The position numbers and the translations under genes were made by a program. The notes below the pieces were generated by a model. It was not told where the DNA came from. It saw nothing but the letters and a program-made list of their open reading frames with translations, and searched no databases. Source: CAYWNA01 sp964459305 (GTDB lineage Bacteria; Planctomycetota; Planctomycetia; Pirellulales; Pirellulaceae). From it: a stretch of 11,858 nt of DNA. Positions 1 through 6,901 of this stretch are shown piece by piece. Position 1 is the stretch's first letter; each line of letters begins with the position of its first letter. The stretch lies in contig CAYWNA010000348.1 in the NCBI GenBank assembly GCA_964459305.1, forward strand, positions 1 through 11,858. The letters are read 5' to 3'.

Positions 1-68
1 CAGGAAATCATCCAAATCCGCCGCAAAACCACGGATGACACGGAATCACACCCAGCCAGAGCGAGATC

Positions 69-722
69 GTGGGCAACGTGTTTCGAGAGATTTCGGGCAA
101 CGGCATCCAGCTCGCCTGGTTCTCCGACGAGAACACCGATCACGCCGTGCCGTACCTCCCGAAGGATGCCCGGCACGTGTGCCGCGACGATGTGATTCGC
201 AACAACTACATCGCCGGTGTGGGACGCGACTGTTACGGGTGCGTAGGCGTGGCCTGTGGCTATCCTCAACGAGTGAGTATCGAGCACAACGAGATCACGG
301 ACACACCCTACTCGGGCATCAGCGTCGGTTGGGGCTGGCACCAAGTGATCACTCCCATGAAAGAGAACAAGATCCGTTACAACGAGTTGCACCACGTGTT
401 GACGAAGTTGTGTGACGGGGCGGCGGTCTACACGCTATCGGCCCAACCCGACTCGGAGATCGCTTACAATTACATCCACGATATTCAAGCGTCGCCCTGG
501 GCGCTGCAATACCCCATGGCGGCCGTGTACCTCGACCAAGGCTCGGACTTCATCACGGTTCATCACAACGTGTGCGAGCGATTGCAGAAGGAACGGGTCA
601 AGATGCTCTTCCAGAATCACGTGGGGAAGCACAACGTGTTCCACGACCATCCGGTCAAGGACGATTCAATCAAGGAGCGTGCCGGCCTGGAGCCGGAATT
701 CGAGGACATCAGAAACCCATGA
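69..722 (+). CDS. Right-handed parallel beta-helix protein, C-terminal part
   Basis: The 217 residues show the repeating pattern of a parallel beta-helix: short rungs built on N-x-I/F and hydrophobic-G-I repeats, such as GNVFREISGNGI near the start, NNYIAGVG, EHNEITDTPYSGISVGWGW, RYNELHHV and YNYIHDI. Such proteins are usually secreted polysaccharide lyases or glycosidases, but the subfamily cannot be named from this part. The end looks natural. The beginning does not: there is an in-frame TGA at 36-38, no signal peptide and no convincing ribosome binding site at the GTG at 69. Helix-like sequence (HGITPSQSEI) already occupies the frame from 39. The gene is probably the 3' part of a longer one broken or frameshifted near 36. 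Its stop overlaps the next start as ATGA, which implies coupled translation. The fold is fairly certain; the start and the activity are not. Confidence 0.7.
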   Translation: MGNVFREISGNGIQLAWFSDENTDHAVPYLPKDARHVCRDDVIRNNYIAGVGRDCYGCVGVACGYPQRVSIEHNEITDTPYSGISVGWGWHQVITPMKENKIRYNELHHVLTKLCDGAAVYTLSAQPDSEIAYNYIHDIQASPWALQYPMAAVYLDQGSDFITVHHNVCERLQKERVKMLFQNHVGKHNVFHDHPVKDDSIKERAGLEPEFEDIRNP

Positions 723-1807
723 GCATCGACTTCGACCCTGAACGATGGGACCGGCTCCGCGAGACGTATCGCCTCTGGTGGGCCGGCGAACTGGATCGGC
801 CGATCGTACCCGTCGAACTGGCCGGGCGCGATCCGGGGCGCCCCAAGCCCGACGTACCTCTGTTGACCCAGGCCACTTGCCACCAGCTCGACATTCCGGC
901 CGAGGCCATCGTCGACCGCATCGACTATGAGCTGTCAACTCGCTACTTCCTGGGCGACGCCTATCCGCGCGTCAATTTCGACGCCTTCGGGCCGGTGGTC
1001 ATCTCCGCAATGCTCGGCGCGCGCCTGGATAACTCGTCAGGCCAGGTCTGGTTCTCTCCGGAGCAAGAGCGACCCATCGCGGAGATTCATTTCGAGTTCG
1101 ACCCCGGCAATATCTGGTTCCAGCGGATCCGCGACATCTGTCTGGCCGGACTCGAACGGTGGCAAGGCGAAATGCTGATCGGCATGCCCGATCTGGGAGG
1201 CAACCTCGACATCCTCGCCGTCTTCCGGCCCGGTGAGGCATTGCTTCTGGACCTCTACGATTACCCAGACGAAGTGAAGCGGCTCCTCGACGAGGCTCAC
1301 ACGATCTGGCACCGCGTGGTCGAGGAGATCAATGGGATTCTCCAACCGGCCAACCCAGGCTATTCCGATTGGTCGGGTATCCTCACCGGGCAGCCCAGCT
1401 ACATGCTGCAGTGCGATTTCAGCTACATGATCGGCCCCGATATGTTCGATGCGTTTGCCGGTCCCGAACTGGAGGCCACCTGCGCAAGGCTGCCGCGTAG
1501 TTTTTACCACCTTGACGGCGTTGACGCGCTCGCGCATCTCGATTCGATACTTGCCATCGAGGCCCTGGATGGGGTCCAATGGGTGCCCGGGGCAGGCCAA
1601 CCGGGATGTGCCCACTGGCCGGAGGTCTACCGGAAGATACACGCCGCCGGCAAGAAGACTCAGGTGGTCGACAGCGATCTGGATGGGCTCCAGGCCGTGA
1701 TCGAACAGATCGGCACGTCGCGCGGAGTCCACCAATTCCTGATTCAGGCATCGGCCGAAGAGGGAGATTCGATTCGCGACCGACTGAGAACTTATGGCAT
1801 CAAGTAA
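719..1807 (+). CDS. Uroporphyrinogen decarboxylase-like (URO-D fold) protein, HxD variant
   Basis: A 362-residue protein of the URO-D superfamily, which holds haem-pathway decarboxylases and the methyltransferases that move methyl groups to and from corrinoid cofactors (MtaA/CmuA type). The C-terminal half has FYHLDG at residues 262-267, then a segment of the form HLDSILAIEALDGVQWVPG, the layout of the URO-D-like proteins expanded in planctomycetes and verrucomicrobia. The methyltransferases use a zinc-binding H-x-C at this place. Here it reads H264-L-D266, so the cysteine ligand is absent and ordinary zinc-thiolate methyl transfer is doubtful. The start at 719 is preferred to the in-frame ATG at 572: it lies in the ATGA overlap with the upstream gene, GAGGA sits at 702-706, and homology-like sequence begins here. 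The symporter gene starts on the next base after the stop. The role is probably sugar-linked rather than haem synthesis; the substrate is unknown. Confidence 0.85.
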   Translation: MSIDFDPERWDRLRETYRLWWAGELDRPIVPVELAGRDPGRPKPDVPLLTQATCHQLDIPAEAIVDRIDYELSTRYFLGDAYPRVNFDAFGPVVISAMLGARLDNSSGQVWFSPEQERPIAEIHFEFDPGNIWFQRIRDICLAGLERWQGEMLIGMPDLGGNLDILAVFRPGEALLLDLYDYPDEVKRLLDEAHTIWHRVVEEINGILQPANPGYSDWSGILTGQPSYMLQCDFSYMIGPDMFDAFAGPELEATCARLPRSFYHLDGVDALAHLDSILAIEALDGVQWVPGAGQPGCAHWPEVYRKIHAAGKKTQVVDSDLDGLQAVIEQIGTSRGVHQFLIQASAEEGDSIRDRLRTYGIK

Positions 1808-3382
1808 ATGGACATACACAACCAACTTCAAACGATCGACTTCGTGGTGATTGCCGTCTACGCGGTTTCGGTGATTGCTTTGGGAATGGGGGTCAGCTAT
1901 CGGCGCCGGGGGTCGGACGACCTGTTCCTGGCGGGCCGCAGCTTCGGCTGGCCCAGCGTCGGGCTTTCCATCTTCGGCACCAACGTGAACCCGTCGTTCA
2001 TGATCGCGTCGTGCAGCGTGGCCTACACCAGCGGCATGGTGGCCGCCAACTTCGACTGGCTGGCCTGGTGGTTCTTGATACTTCTGGCCATGGTGTTTGT
2101 GCCCTATTACCTGACCACCGGGGTCAGCACCATGCCCGAGTTCATGCATCGCCGGTTCGGCACGGCCACCCACGCGTATCTCTCGTGGTATGCCCTGTTC
2201 ACGACCATGATTCTCTGGTTGGGCGGCTCGCTCTATACGGGCGCGCTTCTGATGAGCCAGATCATGGATTGGCCGCTGTGGGTCGCTGCCCTGGTGCTCA
2301 CCATCGTGGCAACCAGCTTCACGGTGGCTGGCGGATTGGCCGCCGTGGTCGTGACCGATGTGTTTCAATCCGTGCTGATGATCGGTGGGGCCCTGGCGCT
2401 GACGGTAATCGCGTTTCTGGAGATCGGCAGCGTCGAGTCGGTGATTGCCGGCGTGCCTGACGACTATTGGACCCTGATCCGTCCGGCCAGCGATGCCAAG
2501 TATCCCTGGCCGGCCATGTTCCTTGGCTACCCCGTGCTGGGAATCTGGTTCTGGTGCACCGACCAAACGATCGTCCAACGCGTGCTGGGAGCCCGGGACG
2601 TGCGCCAGGGCCAGCTCGGCTGCGTGTTCACCGGGTATCTGAAGGTCCTGCCGCCGTTCATCTTCATGCTGCCTGGGATCTTCTGCTACATTCTCCATCC
2701 CGATTTGAATGACCCCGACCAGGCCTTCACGACCATGGTGGTCAACTACCTGCCGGCGGGCATGACGGGGCTGATCGTGGCCGTGCTGATCGCCGCGTTG
2801 GTCAGCACGCTCGACTCGGGTCTTAACTCGTTCAGCACCGTCTTCACGCTCGACATCTACGTCAAAAACTTCCGGCCCGACGCCACCCCGAAAGAAATCA
2901 AGTGGCTGGGCCGCGTGACTACCGTACTGGTCGGCGTCCTGGCGATCGGCGTGGTCCTGGCGATGGATACCGTCGCACGCAACTTGTTCGATTTGCTGCA
3001 AGGCGTCATCGCGTTCGTGGCACCGCCCATGGGCGCGGTCTTCCTGATCGGCGTGCTCTGGAAGCGGGCGACGGCTGCGGCGGCGTTCTCGACGCTTGTT
3101 CTCGGCTCGATCGTTTCCCTGGGCTGCGGCGTTTGCCATCTCAAGGAGTGGCCGAACGCCGAGTTCTGGCCGCACTATCTGCTGCTGTCGTTCTATCTGT
3201 TCGCCGGCATCTGTGCCTTCATGATTCTCGTGTCGCTGTTGACCCGGCACTCGCCCGAAGAGCAGCCGCTTGCAACGCTGCGACAGACCTATGCCAAACA
3301 ACCCTCGGCGGCTCGGTTGGTGTGGGGGTTGTGGGGTGTGCTGGCGGTGATCATGCTGGCGATCTACATCCTCTTCGATTGA
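1808..3382 (+). CDS. Sodium:solute symporter (SSS family)
   Basis: A 524-residue inner-membrane protein with about 13-14 hydrophobic helices, typical for the SSS family, which uses the sodium gradient to import sugars and other small solutes. The N-terminal helix is followed by the loop SYRRRGSDDLFLAGRS and then by an unwound-helix segment, GLSIFGTNVNPSF. The family signature G-G-L-A-A-V-V-V-T-D begins at residue 175. The helix with A-L-V-S-T-L-D-S-G-L-N (S333, T334, D336) carries the serine/threonine pair that binds sodium at the Na2 site in this family. The ATG follows the TAA of the URO-D-like gene with no gap, so translation is very likely coupled. Its operon partners (beta-helix protein, mutarotase) suggest a monosaccharide substrate, with L-rhamnose or a rhamnose derivative as a candidate. 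That is context inference; specificity cannot be read from the sequence. Confidence 0.93.
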   Translation: MDIHNQLQTIDFVVIAVYAVSVIALGMGVSYRRRGSDDLFLAGRSFGWPSVGLSIFGTNVNPSFMIASCSVAYTSGMVAANFDWLAWWFLILLAMVFVPYYLTTGVSTMPEFMHRRFGTATHAYLSWYALFTTMILWLGGSLYTGALLMSQIMDWPLWVAALVLTIVATSFTVAGGLAAVVVTDVFQSVLMIGGALALTVIAFLEIGSVESVIAGVPDDYWTLIRPASDAKYPWPAMFLGYPVLGIWFWCTDQTIVQRVLGARDVRQGQLGCVFTGYLKVLPPFIFMLPGIFCYILHPDLNDPDQAFTTMVVNYLPAGMTGLIVAVLIAALVSTLDSGLNSFSTVFTLDIYVKNFRPDATPKEIKWLGRVTTVLVGVLAIGVVLAMDTVARNLFDLLQGVIAFVAPPMGAVFLIGVLWKRATAAAAFSTLVLGSIVSLGCGVCHLKEWPNAEFWPHYLLLSFYLFAGICAFMILVSLLTRHSPEEQPLATLRQTYAKQPSAARLVWGLWGVLAVIMLAIYILFD

Positions 3383-3437
3383 ATGGAATGTCATTGGGCT
3401 TACACGAAACCGTAACCCATTCCTTGGAGGCCCTTCG

Positions 3438-3911
3438 ATGAGATTACTTACTTCTGTGCTACTAGCTATGTGCATTGCGTTGCTGTGCACAGGTGGAGGA
3501 AACCCTGTGGAAACCGTCAAACCTATCTTCGGAAAAACCAATCCGACGCCCGAGCAGCTTGCCAGTGGCAAGGTCAAACGCTTTGCATCAGTCGTTGAGT
3601 TGAGTCCCGAGAAGGAGCAGCACTATCGCGAGCTACACGCAGACGTCTGGCCCGAAGTCGTCGCGACCATCAAGAAAGCGAACGTTCAGAACTACAGTAT
3701 TTTCATGGCCGAGATTAACGGCAAGAATTACTTATTCAGCTACCTTGAATATGTCGGTGATAACGCCGAAGAAGATTTCGCCAATATGGCTAAGGATACC
3801 ACCACGAAGGACAAATGGTGGCCCGAAACGAGCGCTTGCCAAAAGCGGCTTCTCGGAACGCCGGAAGGTGAACAGTGGCTTAGCGCAGAAATGCTCATGC
3901 ACATCGACTGA
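3438..3911 (+). CDS. rhaM: Exported L-rhamnose mutarotase
   Basis: L-rhamnose mutarotase interconverts the alpha and beta anomers of L-rhamnose. Residues 47-157 follow the E. coli RhaM/YiiL pattern: KRFASVVEL, then Y63 and H67 in HYRELHADVWPE, NYSIF at 85-89, and the tryptophan pair W127-W128 in KDKWWPE. The Tyr, His and Trp pair are the conserved active-site residues. E. coli RhaM is a cytoplasmic protein of about 104 residues. This one has about 45 extra N-terminal residues: MR, a hydrophobic stretch to about residue 17, and a small linker. That looks like a Sec signal peptide; the cysteine at 17 lacks a good lipobox (ALLC). The enzyme would therefore act in the periplasm, before uptake by the upstream symporter. 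GGAGG at 3426-3430, seven bases before the ATG, fixes the start. Local base composition is clearly less GC-rich than in the two preceding genes. Confidence 0.9.
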   Translation: MRLLTSVLLAMCIALLCTGGGNPVETVKPIFGKTNPTPEQLASGKVKRFASVVELSPEKEQHYRELHADVWPEVVATIKKANVQNYSIFMAEINGKNYLFSYLEYVGDNAEEDFANMAKDTTTKDKWWPETSACQKRLLGTPEGEQWLSAEMLMHID

Positions 3912-3944
3912 CTTGGCTGCTGGCTTTATGGTTGAGAAGAAAGA

Positions 3945-4021
3945 GTCGGGAATCTTTGATTTCTCCCGCAATGAATTACACAAAAGCACCCAGTCAAATC
4001 AAAGACTCCCGACCCCTTTTT
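3945..4021 (+). repeat. Long imperfect palindrome with T-tract (REP-like element or terminator)
   Basis: The arms are 3945-3962 and 3996-4013, 18 bases each with one mismatch, around a 33-base loop. The right arm is followed by CCC and TTTTT at 4017-4021, so on the plus strand it could end transcription after the mutarotase gene. The arm sequence (GTCGGGAATC, then TTTGATTT) resembles the arm of the palindrome at 6837-6895, including the T-tract side, so the two look like one dispersed family rather than simple terminators. Confidence 0.75.
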
Positions 4022-4044
4022 CCGACCAAAACAGGAATCCATTT

Positions 4045-5334
4045 ATGAGACACAAGCATTCCACGGCGAACGTTATTCTATTGATCTCTGCCATTCTCTT
4101 TTCAGGTTACCAGGAATCCAAAGGGCAATCGGCGGAACAGAGCTGGCCTCGGACACTCCAGGCAAATGAGCCCTACCGGTTTTCCGATCTGCAATCGCGA
4201 GCCGTGACCCAGGAAAATCCGACAGGGGGGAAAGGGCTTGGCGGGAAAAACCGCGGCAATGGGAAGTGCAGGAAAGGCGCGCCGGCGTTCCGCGATGTCC
4301 AACCAGGCGAGACAAAAGTACTCTGTGATATTGAAGGTCCTGGAATGGTCCGGCACATATGGATGACCATTAGCGACCGCAGTCCCGATATGCTGCGCAG
4401 CCTGATCATACGAATGTACTGGGACGATTCGGAGCACCCATCGGTAATCGCCCCTTTCGGGGACTTCTTCGGAGTTGCTCATGGCCGCACGGCACATTAC
4501 ATGACACCGTGGCTTGGGACTCCGGAAGGCAGAGGGTTTCAATGTTATTTCCCGATGCCCTTTTCAAAACGGTGCCGCATTACGGCCGAGAACGATTCGC
4601 CGAAACAACTTACTTGGTTCTTCTATCAGGTCGATTACACGTTGGGAGATCGGATTACCGATGACATGGGACGCTTCCACGCCCATTTCCGCAGGGAGAA
4701 CCCTTGTCCGGTGGGAAAGGACTATTGCCTTTTGGATACGAAAGGTTCACCAGGGGTCTTTGTCGGAGCGGTAATCGGCGTCAATCCCATAGGTCCCGGA
4801 TGGTGGGGAGAAGGGGAGATGAAGTTCTATATCGATGGCGACGACGAATACCCCACCATATGTGGAACAGGAGCGGAGGACTACTTGTGCTCGGGCTGGG
4901 GAATGAAGCTGCATTCGGCCATCTATACCGGAGTGAATTATCTGGTCAAAGATCCCGGGCGAAGGGGGTGGCTCGATGAACAGCATCAGGATCGTTTCGT
5001 GTCATTCTATCGATTCCACGTTTACGACCCGATCTATTTCCAGTCAGACTTGCGAGTCGAGTTGCAGCAGCTAGGCGTTCTGCCGATGCGGGACTTTAGC
5101 AGTGCCGGAGAATGGGAACAGACGATGAAAAAATACGGCTGGCCACCCAGGCATGTAAATCCCGATTCGGAGCGGCCTGGTAAAATCATGAACGACTGGG
5201 TAAACGACCGGTGCGACGATTGCTGCTCAACCGTGTACTGGTACCAGAAACCGGCAAATAGACCATTGCCTGCGATTCCCAAAAGAGAGCAACGGATTGC
5301 TGGCATATCAAAACAACCGTGGGAAGAAAACTGA
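4045..5334 (+). CDS. Secreted DUF2961 / GH172-type glycosidase
   Basis: A 429-residue protein of the DUF2961 family (Pfam PF11175). Characterised relatives form glycoside hydrolase family 172, with activities on alpha-D-fructofuranosides, difructose anhydrides and D-arabinofuranosides. Residues 1-29 form a signal peptide (basic MRHKH, hydrophobic ILLISAILF, then SKGQS), so it is exported. The domain runs from about 45 to 345: an early glycine-rich segment (GGKGLGGKNRGNGK), IEGPGMVRHIW at 96-106, the stretch around GDFFGV at 139-144, and the block W254-G-E256-G-E258 followed by GTGAEDY at 274-280. Glutamates 256/258 and 278 are the likely catalytic pair; I cannot align them exactly to a solved member. 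An in-frame extension back to 3745 crosses the palindrome and overlaps the mutarotase, so it is rejected. AGGAA at 4032-4036 supports the ATG at 4045. Substrate unknown; a terminal furanoside is the best guess. Confidence 0.88.
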   Translation: MRHKHSTANVILLISAILFSGYQESKGQSAEQSWPRTLQANEPYRFSDLQSRAVTQENPTGGKGLGGKNRGNGKCRKGAPAFRDVQPGETKVLCDIEGPGMVRHIWMTISDRSPDMLRSLIIRMYWDDSEHPSVIAPFGDFFGVAHGRTAHYMTPWLGTPEGRGFQCYFPMPFSKRCRITAENDSPKQLTWFFYQVDYTLGDRITDDMGRFHAHFRRENPCPVGKDYCLLDTKGSPGVFVGAVIGVNPIGPGWWGEGEMKFYIDGDDEYPTICGTGAEDYLCSGWGMKLHSAIYTGVNYLVKDPGRRGWLDEQHQDRFVSFYRFHVYDPIYFQSDLRVELQQLGVLPMRDFSSAGEWEQTMKKYGWPPRHVNPDSERPGKIMNDWVNDRCDDCCSTVYWYQKPANRPLPAIPKREQRIAGISKQPWEEN

Positions 5335-5362
5335 ATGACACACGGCATTGCCAAAGGGTGAC

Positions 5363-5527
5363 AAGGCTGTGCCTTTGGCGAACATGAATTGACGCCTGTC
5401 GAAACGCCGAGCGAGCGGTTTGAGGGCGACGGACCTCGCGCGGAAGTACGCCTCGCACCTGGGGCGTGTGGTCGGCTTCGCATAAGGATGCGGCGCCACG
5501 TGCGACGGCCGGGATGTTTTGCGAGCA
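5363..5527 (+). repeat. Diverged direct repeat, copy 1: C-terminal coding segment of a lost gene
   Basis: About 165 bases closely match 6428-6592, with roughly 13 differences by my reading and no internal gaps. Read in the frame starting at 5371, it encodes the same peptide as copy 2 (GEHELT..., then APGACGRLRIRMRRH). Seven of the differences are synonymous third-position changes, so the two copies diverged under protein-level selection: they look like tails of two paralogous genes, not a fresh duplication. Copy 1 has nothing recognisable of its gene upstream; it begins about 28 bases after the DUF2961 stop. An 8-base inverted repeat (5350-5357 with 5372-5379) overlaps its left end. Confidence 0.85.
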
Positions 5528-5550
5528 AGAAGGGGGCACCCCCTTCTTGC
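5525..5550 (+). other. Perfect 12-bp hairpin upstream of SDR remnant
   Basis: Bases 5525-5536 and 5539-5550 are exact reverse complements (arm GCAAGAAGGGGG) with only CA between them. The hairpin starts exactly where copy 1 of the coding repeat stops and ends 24 bases before the SDR start codon. No T-tract follows on the plus strand, so it is not a standard intrinsic terminator. It could be a mobile-element scar, a regulatory hairpin or a recombination junction. Confidence 0.7.
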
Positions 5551-5574
5551 GGGCCTCCAATTGAACGGAGCGCC

Positions 5575-6000
5575 ATGAAACTTCGCGACAAAGTAGCCGT
5601 AATCACGGGAGGCTCGAAGGGAATCGGGTTCGGTTGTGCCCGCGTGTTTGCCAAGCACGGATGCAAGGTCGTATTGGCCGCGCGCGGACGCGATGACGGT
5701 CTGGCCTCCGAGAAGGAATTGACAGGCCAAGGCTACACGGCCGTCTTCGTACAAACGGACGTCACGCGGGAAGAGGACATGCAGCGGCTGGTCGAGGTGG
5801 CGGTCGAGCGGTTCGGTCGGCTCGACTGCATAGTAAACAATGCGGGCTGGCATCCTCCGGACGCGGCCATTGATGAGATCAGCGCGGCGGATTTCGAGCG
5901 GCTGCTGCGGTTGAACCTGACGAGCACGTTCATGGGCTGCAAGTTCGCCGTCCCCCATCATCCGCAGCCCCATCAACGGCAGCCGGGGACCTCGCTTTGA
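5575..6000 (+). pseudogene. Truncated short-chain dehydrogenase/reductase (SDR)
   Basis: The first ~127 residues are a normal classical SDR: KVAVITGGSKGIG with the T-G-x-x-x-G-I-G cofactor loop at residues 11-18, an acidic position after the second strand region (TDVT at 61-64), NNAG at 88-91, and N114 in the LNLTSTF helix. The match ends after GCKFAVPHH. Everything that should follow is missing: the catalytic serine, the Y-x-x-x-K motif and the substrate loop. The last dozen residues are proline/glutamine-rich nonsense before a TGA. An SDR is normally about 250 residues; this is 141, so it cannot be an active oxidoreductase. GGAG sits just before the ATG at 5575. An in-frame extension runs back through copy 1 of the repeat to 5389, which is probably accidental. 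The role before truncation was probably oxidation of a sugar or polyol, judging from the neighbours. Confidence 0.85.
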
Positions 6001-6018
6001 AAACACGGCAGAAGACTG

Positions 6019-6645
6019 GATCACCGCCACAAGGGTGACTCGGAGCATTCGGCGTCGTGGGCGGGTTTTGTCGAGGGGTTCAATCCCGACTATCCTGTCG
6101 AGATCCTCCGGGCGACGCGGATGGAATCACAGCGGCGCACGGAGGCCATGCGCACCGACCGGACCACGCCGGACCAGCAAGACGTGTACCACTGGTAGTT
6201 GCGGAATCCAGTCGTGCTGGAGGGCCACGTACAGTTGGCCTTGGGAGCCCCGAACCACGTGTACCACGGCGGCATGCTCCACTGCCGACTGTTCTATTTC
6301 GATCCCGAACACAACCGCCCCGGACTGCCGGCCGACGTAGCCGCCATGGTCGTGCCCACCAGTGCGGGAGCGGTCGACGCGACGCTGGTCAACCTGCACT
6401 CAAGCCAGTGGCGCCGCGTGGTGATCCAAGGCGGTGCCTTTGGCGAACATGAATTGACGCGCGTCGAGACGGCGAGCGAGCGGTTTGAGGTCGACGGACC
6501 TCGCGCGGAAGTACGGCTCGCACCCGGGGCATGCGGTCGGCTTCGCATAAGAATGCGGCGCCACGTGCGACGACCGGGATATTTTGCGAGCATTCTACAA
6601 GGGCATGGTCAAGGAGATGGTCGTAAACTTCAAGCACTTGAGTAA
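6019..6645 (+). pseudogene. Gene remnant with in-frame amber codon, C-terminal part of an unidentified protein
   Basis: One frame reads as protein-like sequence from about 6019 to 6645, broken by a TAG at 6196-6198. Before the stop it gives HKGDSEHSASWAGFVEGFNP and DYPVEILRAT; after it, RNPVVLEGHVQLALGAPNHV, then LHCRLFYFDPEHNRPGLPAD. It ends with the segment shared with the repeat at 5363-5527. The regular hydrophobic pattern on both sides of the TAG shows a single former coding region. There is no start codon or N-terminal part: the sequence begins abruptly next to the cut end of the SDR. I associate this kind of sequence with long uncharacterised proteins of planctomycetes, but cannot give a function. 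The end beyond 6592 may also be altered, since protein-like sequence there moves to another frame. Confidence 0.7.
6428..6592 (+). repeat. Diverged direct repeat, copy 2: C-terminal coding segment
   Basis: Partner of 5363-5527. Here the segment is still joined in frame to the protein-like sequence that precedes it, so this copy shows what the unit was: the last ~50 residues of a gene, ending in a basic GRLRIRMRRHVRRP stretch. Similarity stops at 6592 (GCGAGCA). The SDR remnant lies between the two copies. Confidence 0.85.
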
Positions 6646-6836
6646 GACTGCCCCGGCCCGCTATCCGGTGGATGACGGGCGGGGCAACGCTGAAGCGTTT
6701 GAGAAGAGGAAAGGACATGCATTTTCTTGACCGGGACTCATGGACGGCCAGTGGCTCAATCGCGTCCTCACCGCCGGCGGCCGTCCAGACCTCGTGTACG
6801 GTTTCCCGATGAACACGGACTATCCGAGTTGGGGTT
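6593..6836 (+). other. Degenerate coding-like sequence without an intact gene
   Basis: After the repeat, the frame with codons starting at 6593 reads FYKGMVKEMVVNFKHLSK and TAPARYPVDDGRGNAEAFEK up to a TGA at 6728-6730. It then resumes in the same frame as MDGQWLNRVLTAGGRPDLVY and NTDYPSWGW up to the palindrome at 6837. Composition looks like real protein, and the shared frame suggests one decayed gene interrupted by a stop. A 41-codon open frame from ATG 6605 to 6730 could be called, but nothing supports it as a gene. Family not recognised. No other gene is seen between 6646 and the palindrome. Confidence 0.4.
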
Positions 6837-6901
6837 GGTCAGGAGTCATTTGCCGGAACGGCCCTTCGGGTGCTTTGCACAAATGACTTCTGACCCTTTT
6901 T
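6837..6901 (+). repeat. Second palindrome of the same family, with T-tract
   Basis: The arms are 6837-6852 and 6880-6895, 16 bases each with one mismatch, around a 27-base loop that itself contains a small C(TTCG)G hairpin. The right arm is followed by C and TTTTT (6897-6901). The arm GTCAGGAGTCATTTG lines up with the arm at 3945 as GTCRGGARTCWTTTG. On the plus strand it could stop read-through from the remnants toward the convergent transporter gene. It has no T-tract for the minus strand. Confidence 0.75.

Noticed and set aside
719..1807. Haem-biosynthesis uroporphyrinogen decarboxylase (hemE)
   Set aside because: The sequence lacks the usual HemE N-terminal motif and active-site pattern, and the gene sits in a transport and glycan context with a second divergent relative nearby.
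1037..3577. Very long minus-strand open frame (846 codons) antisense to the URO-D-like and symporter genes
   Set aside because: Its translation is rich in H, Q, R, D and G with no domain-like pattern; it is the shadow of GC-rich codons in two well-supported genes on the plus strand.
3745..4044. N-terminal extension of the DUF2961 protein by 100 residues
   Set aside because: It overlaps the mutarotase gene and is read through the palindrome. The ATG at 4045 has a ribosome binding site and opens a proper signal peptide.
5350..5379. 8-base inverted repeat after the DUF2961 gene as a terminator
   Set aside because: There is no T-tract after it, and its right arm belongs to the coding repeat, so pairing may be chance.
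6196..6198. Amber codon read as pyrrolysine, as in some methylamine methyltransferases
   Set aside because: The protein around it is not a methylamine methyltransferase, there is no start or N-terminus, no pyl genes are visible and neighbouring genes are also decayed. A nonsense mutation in a pseudogene is simpler.
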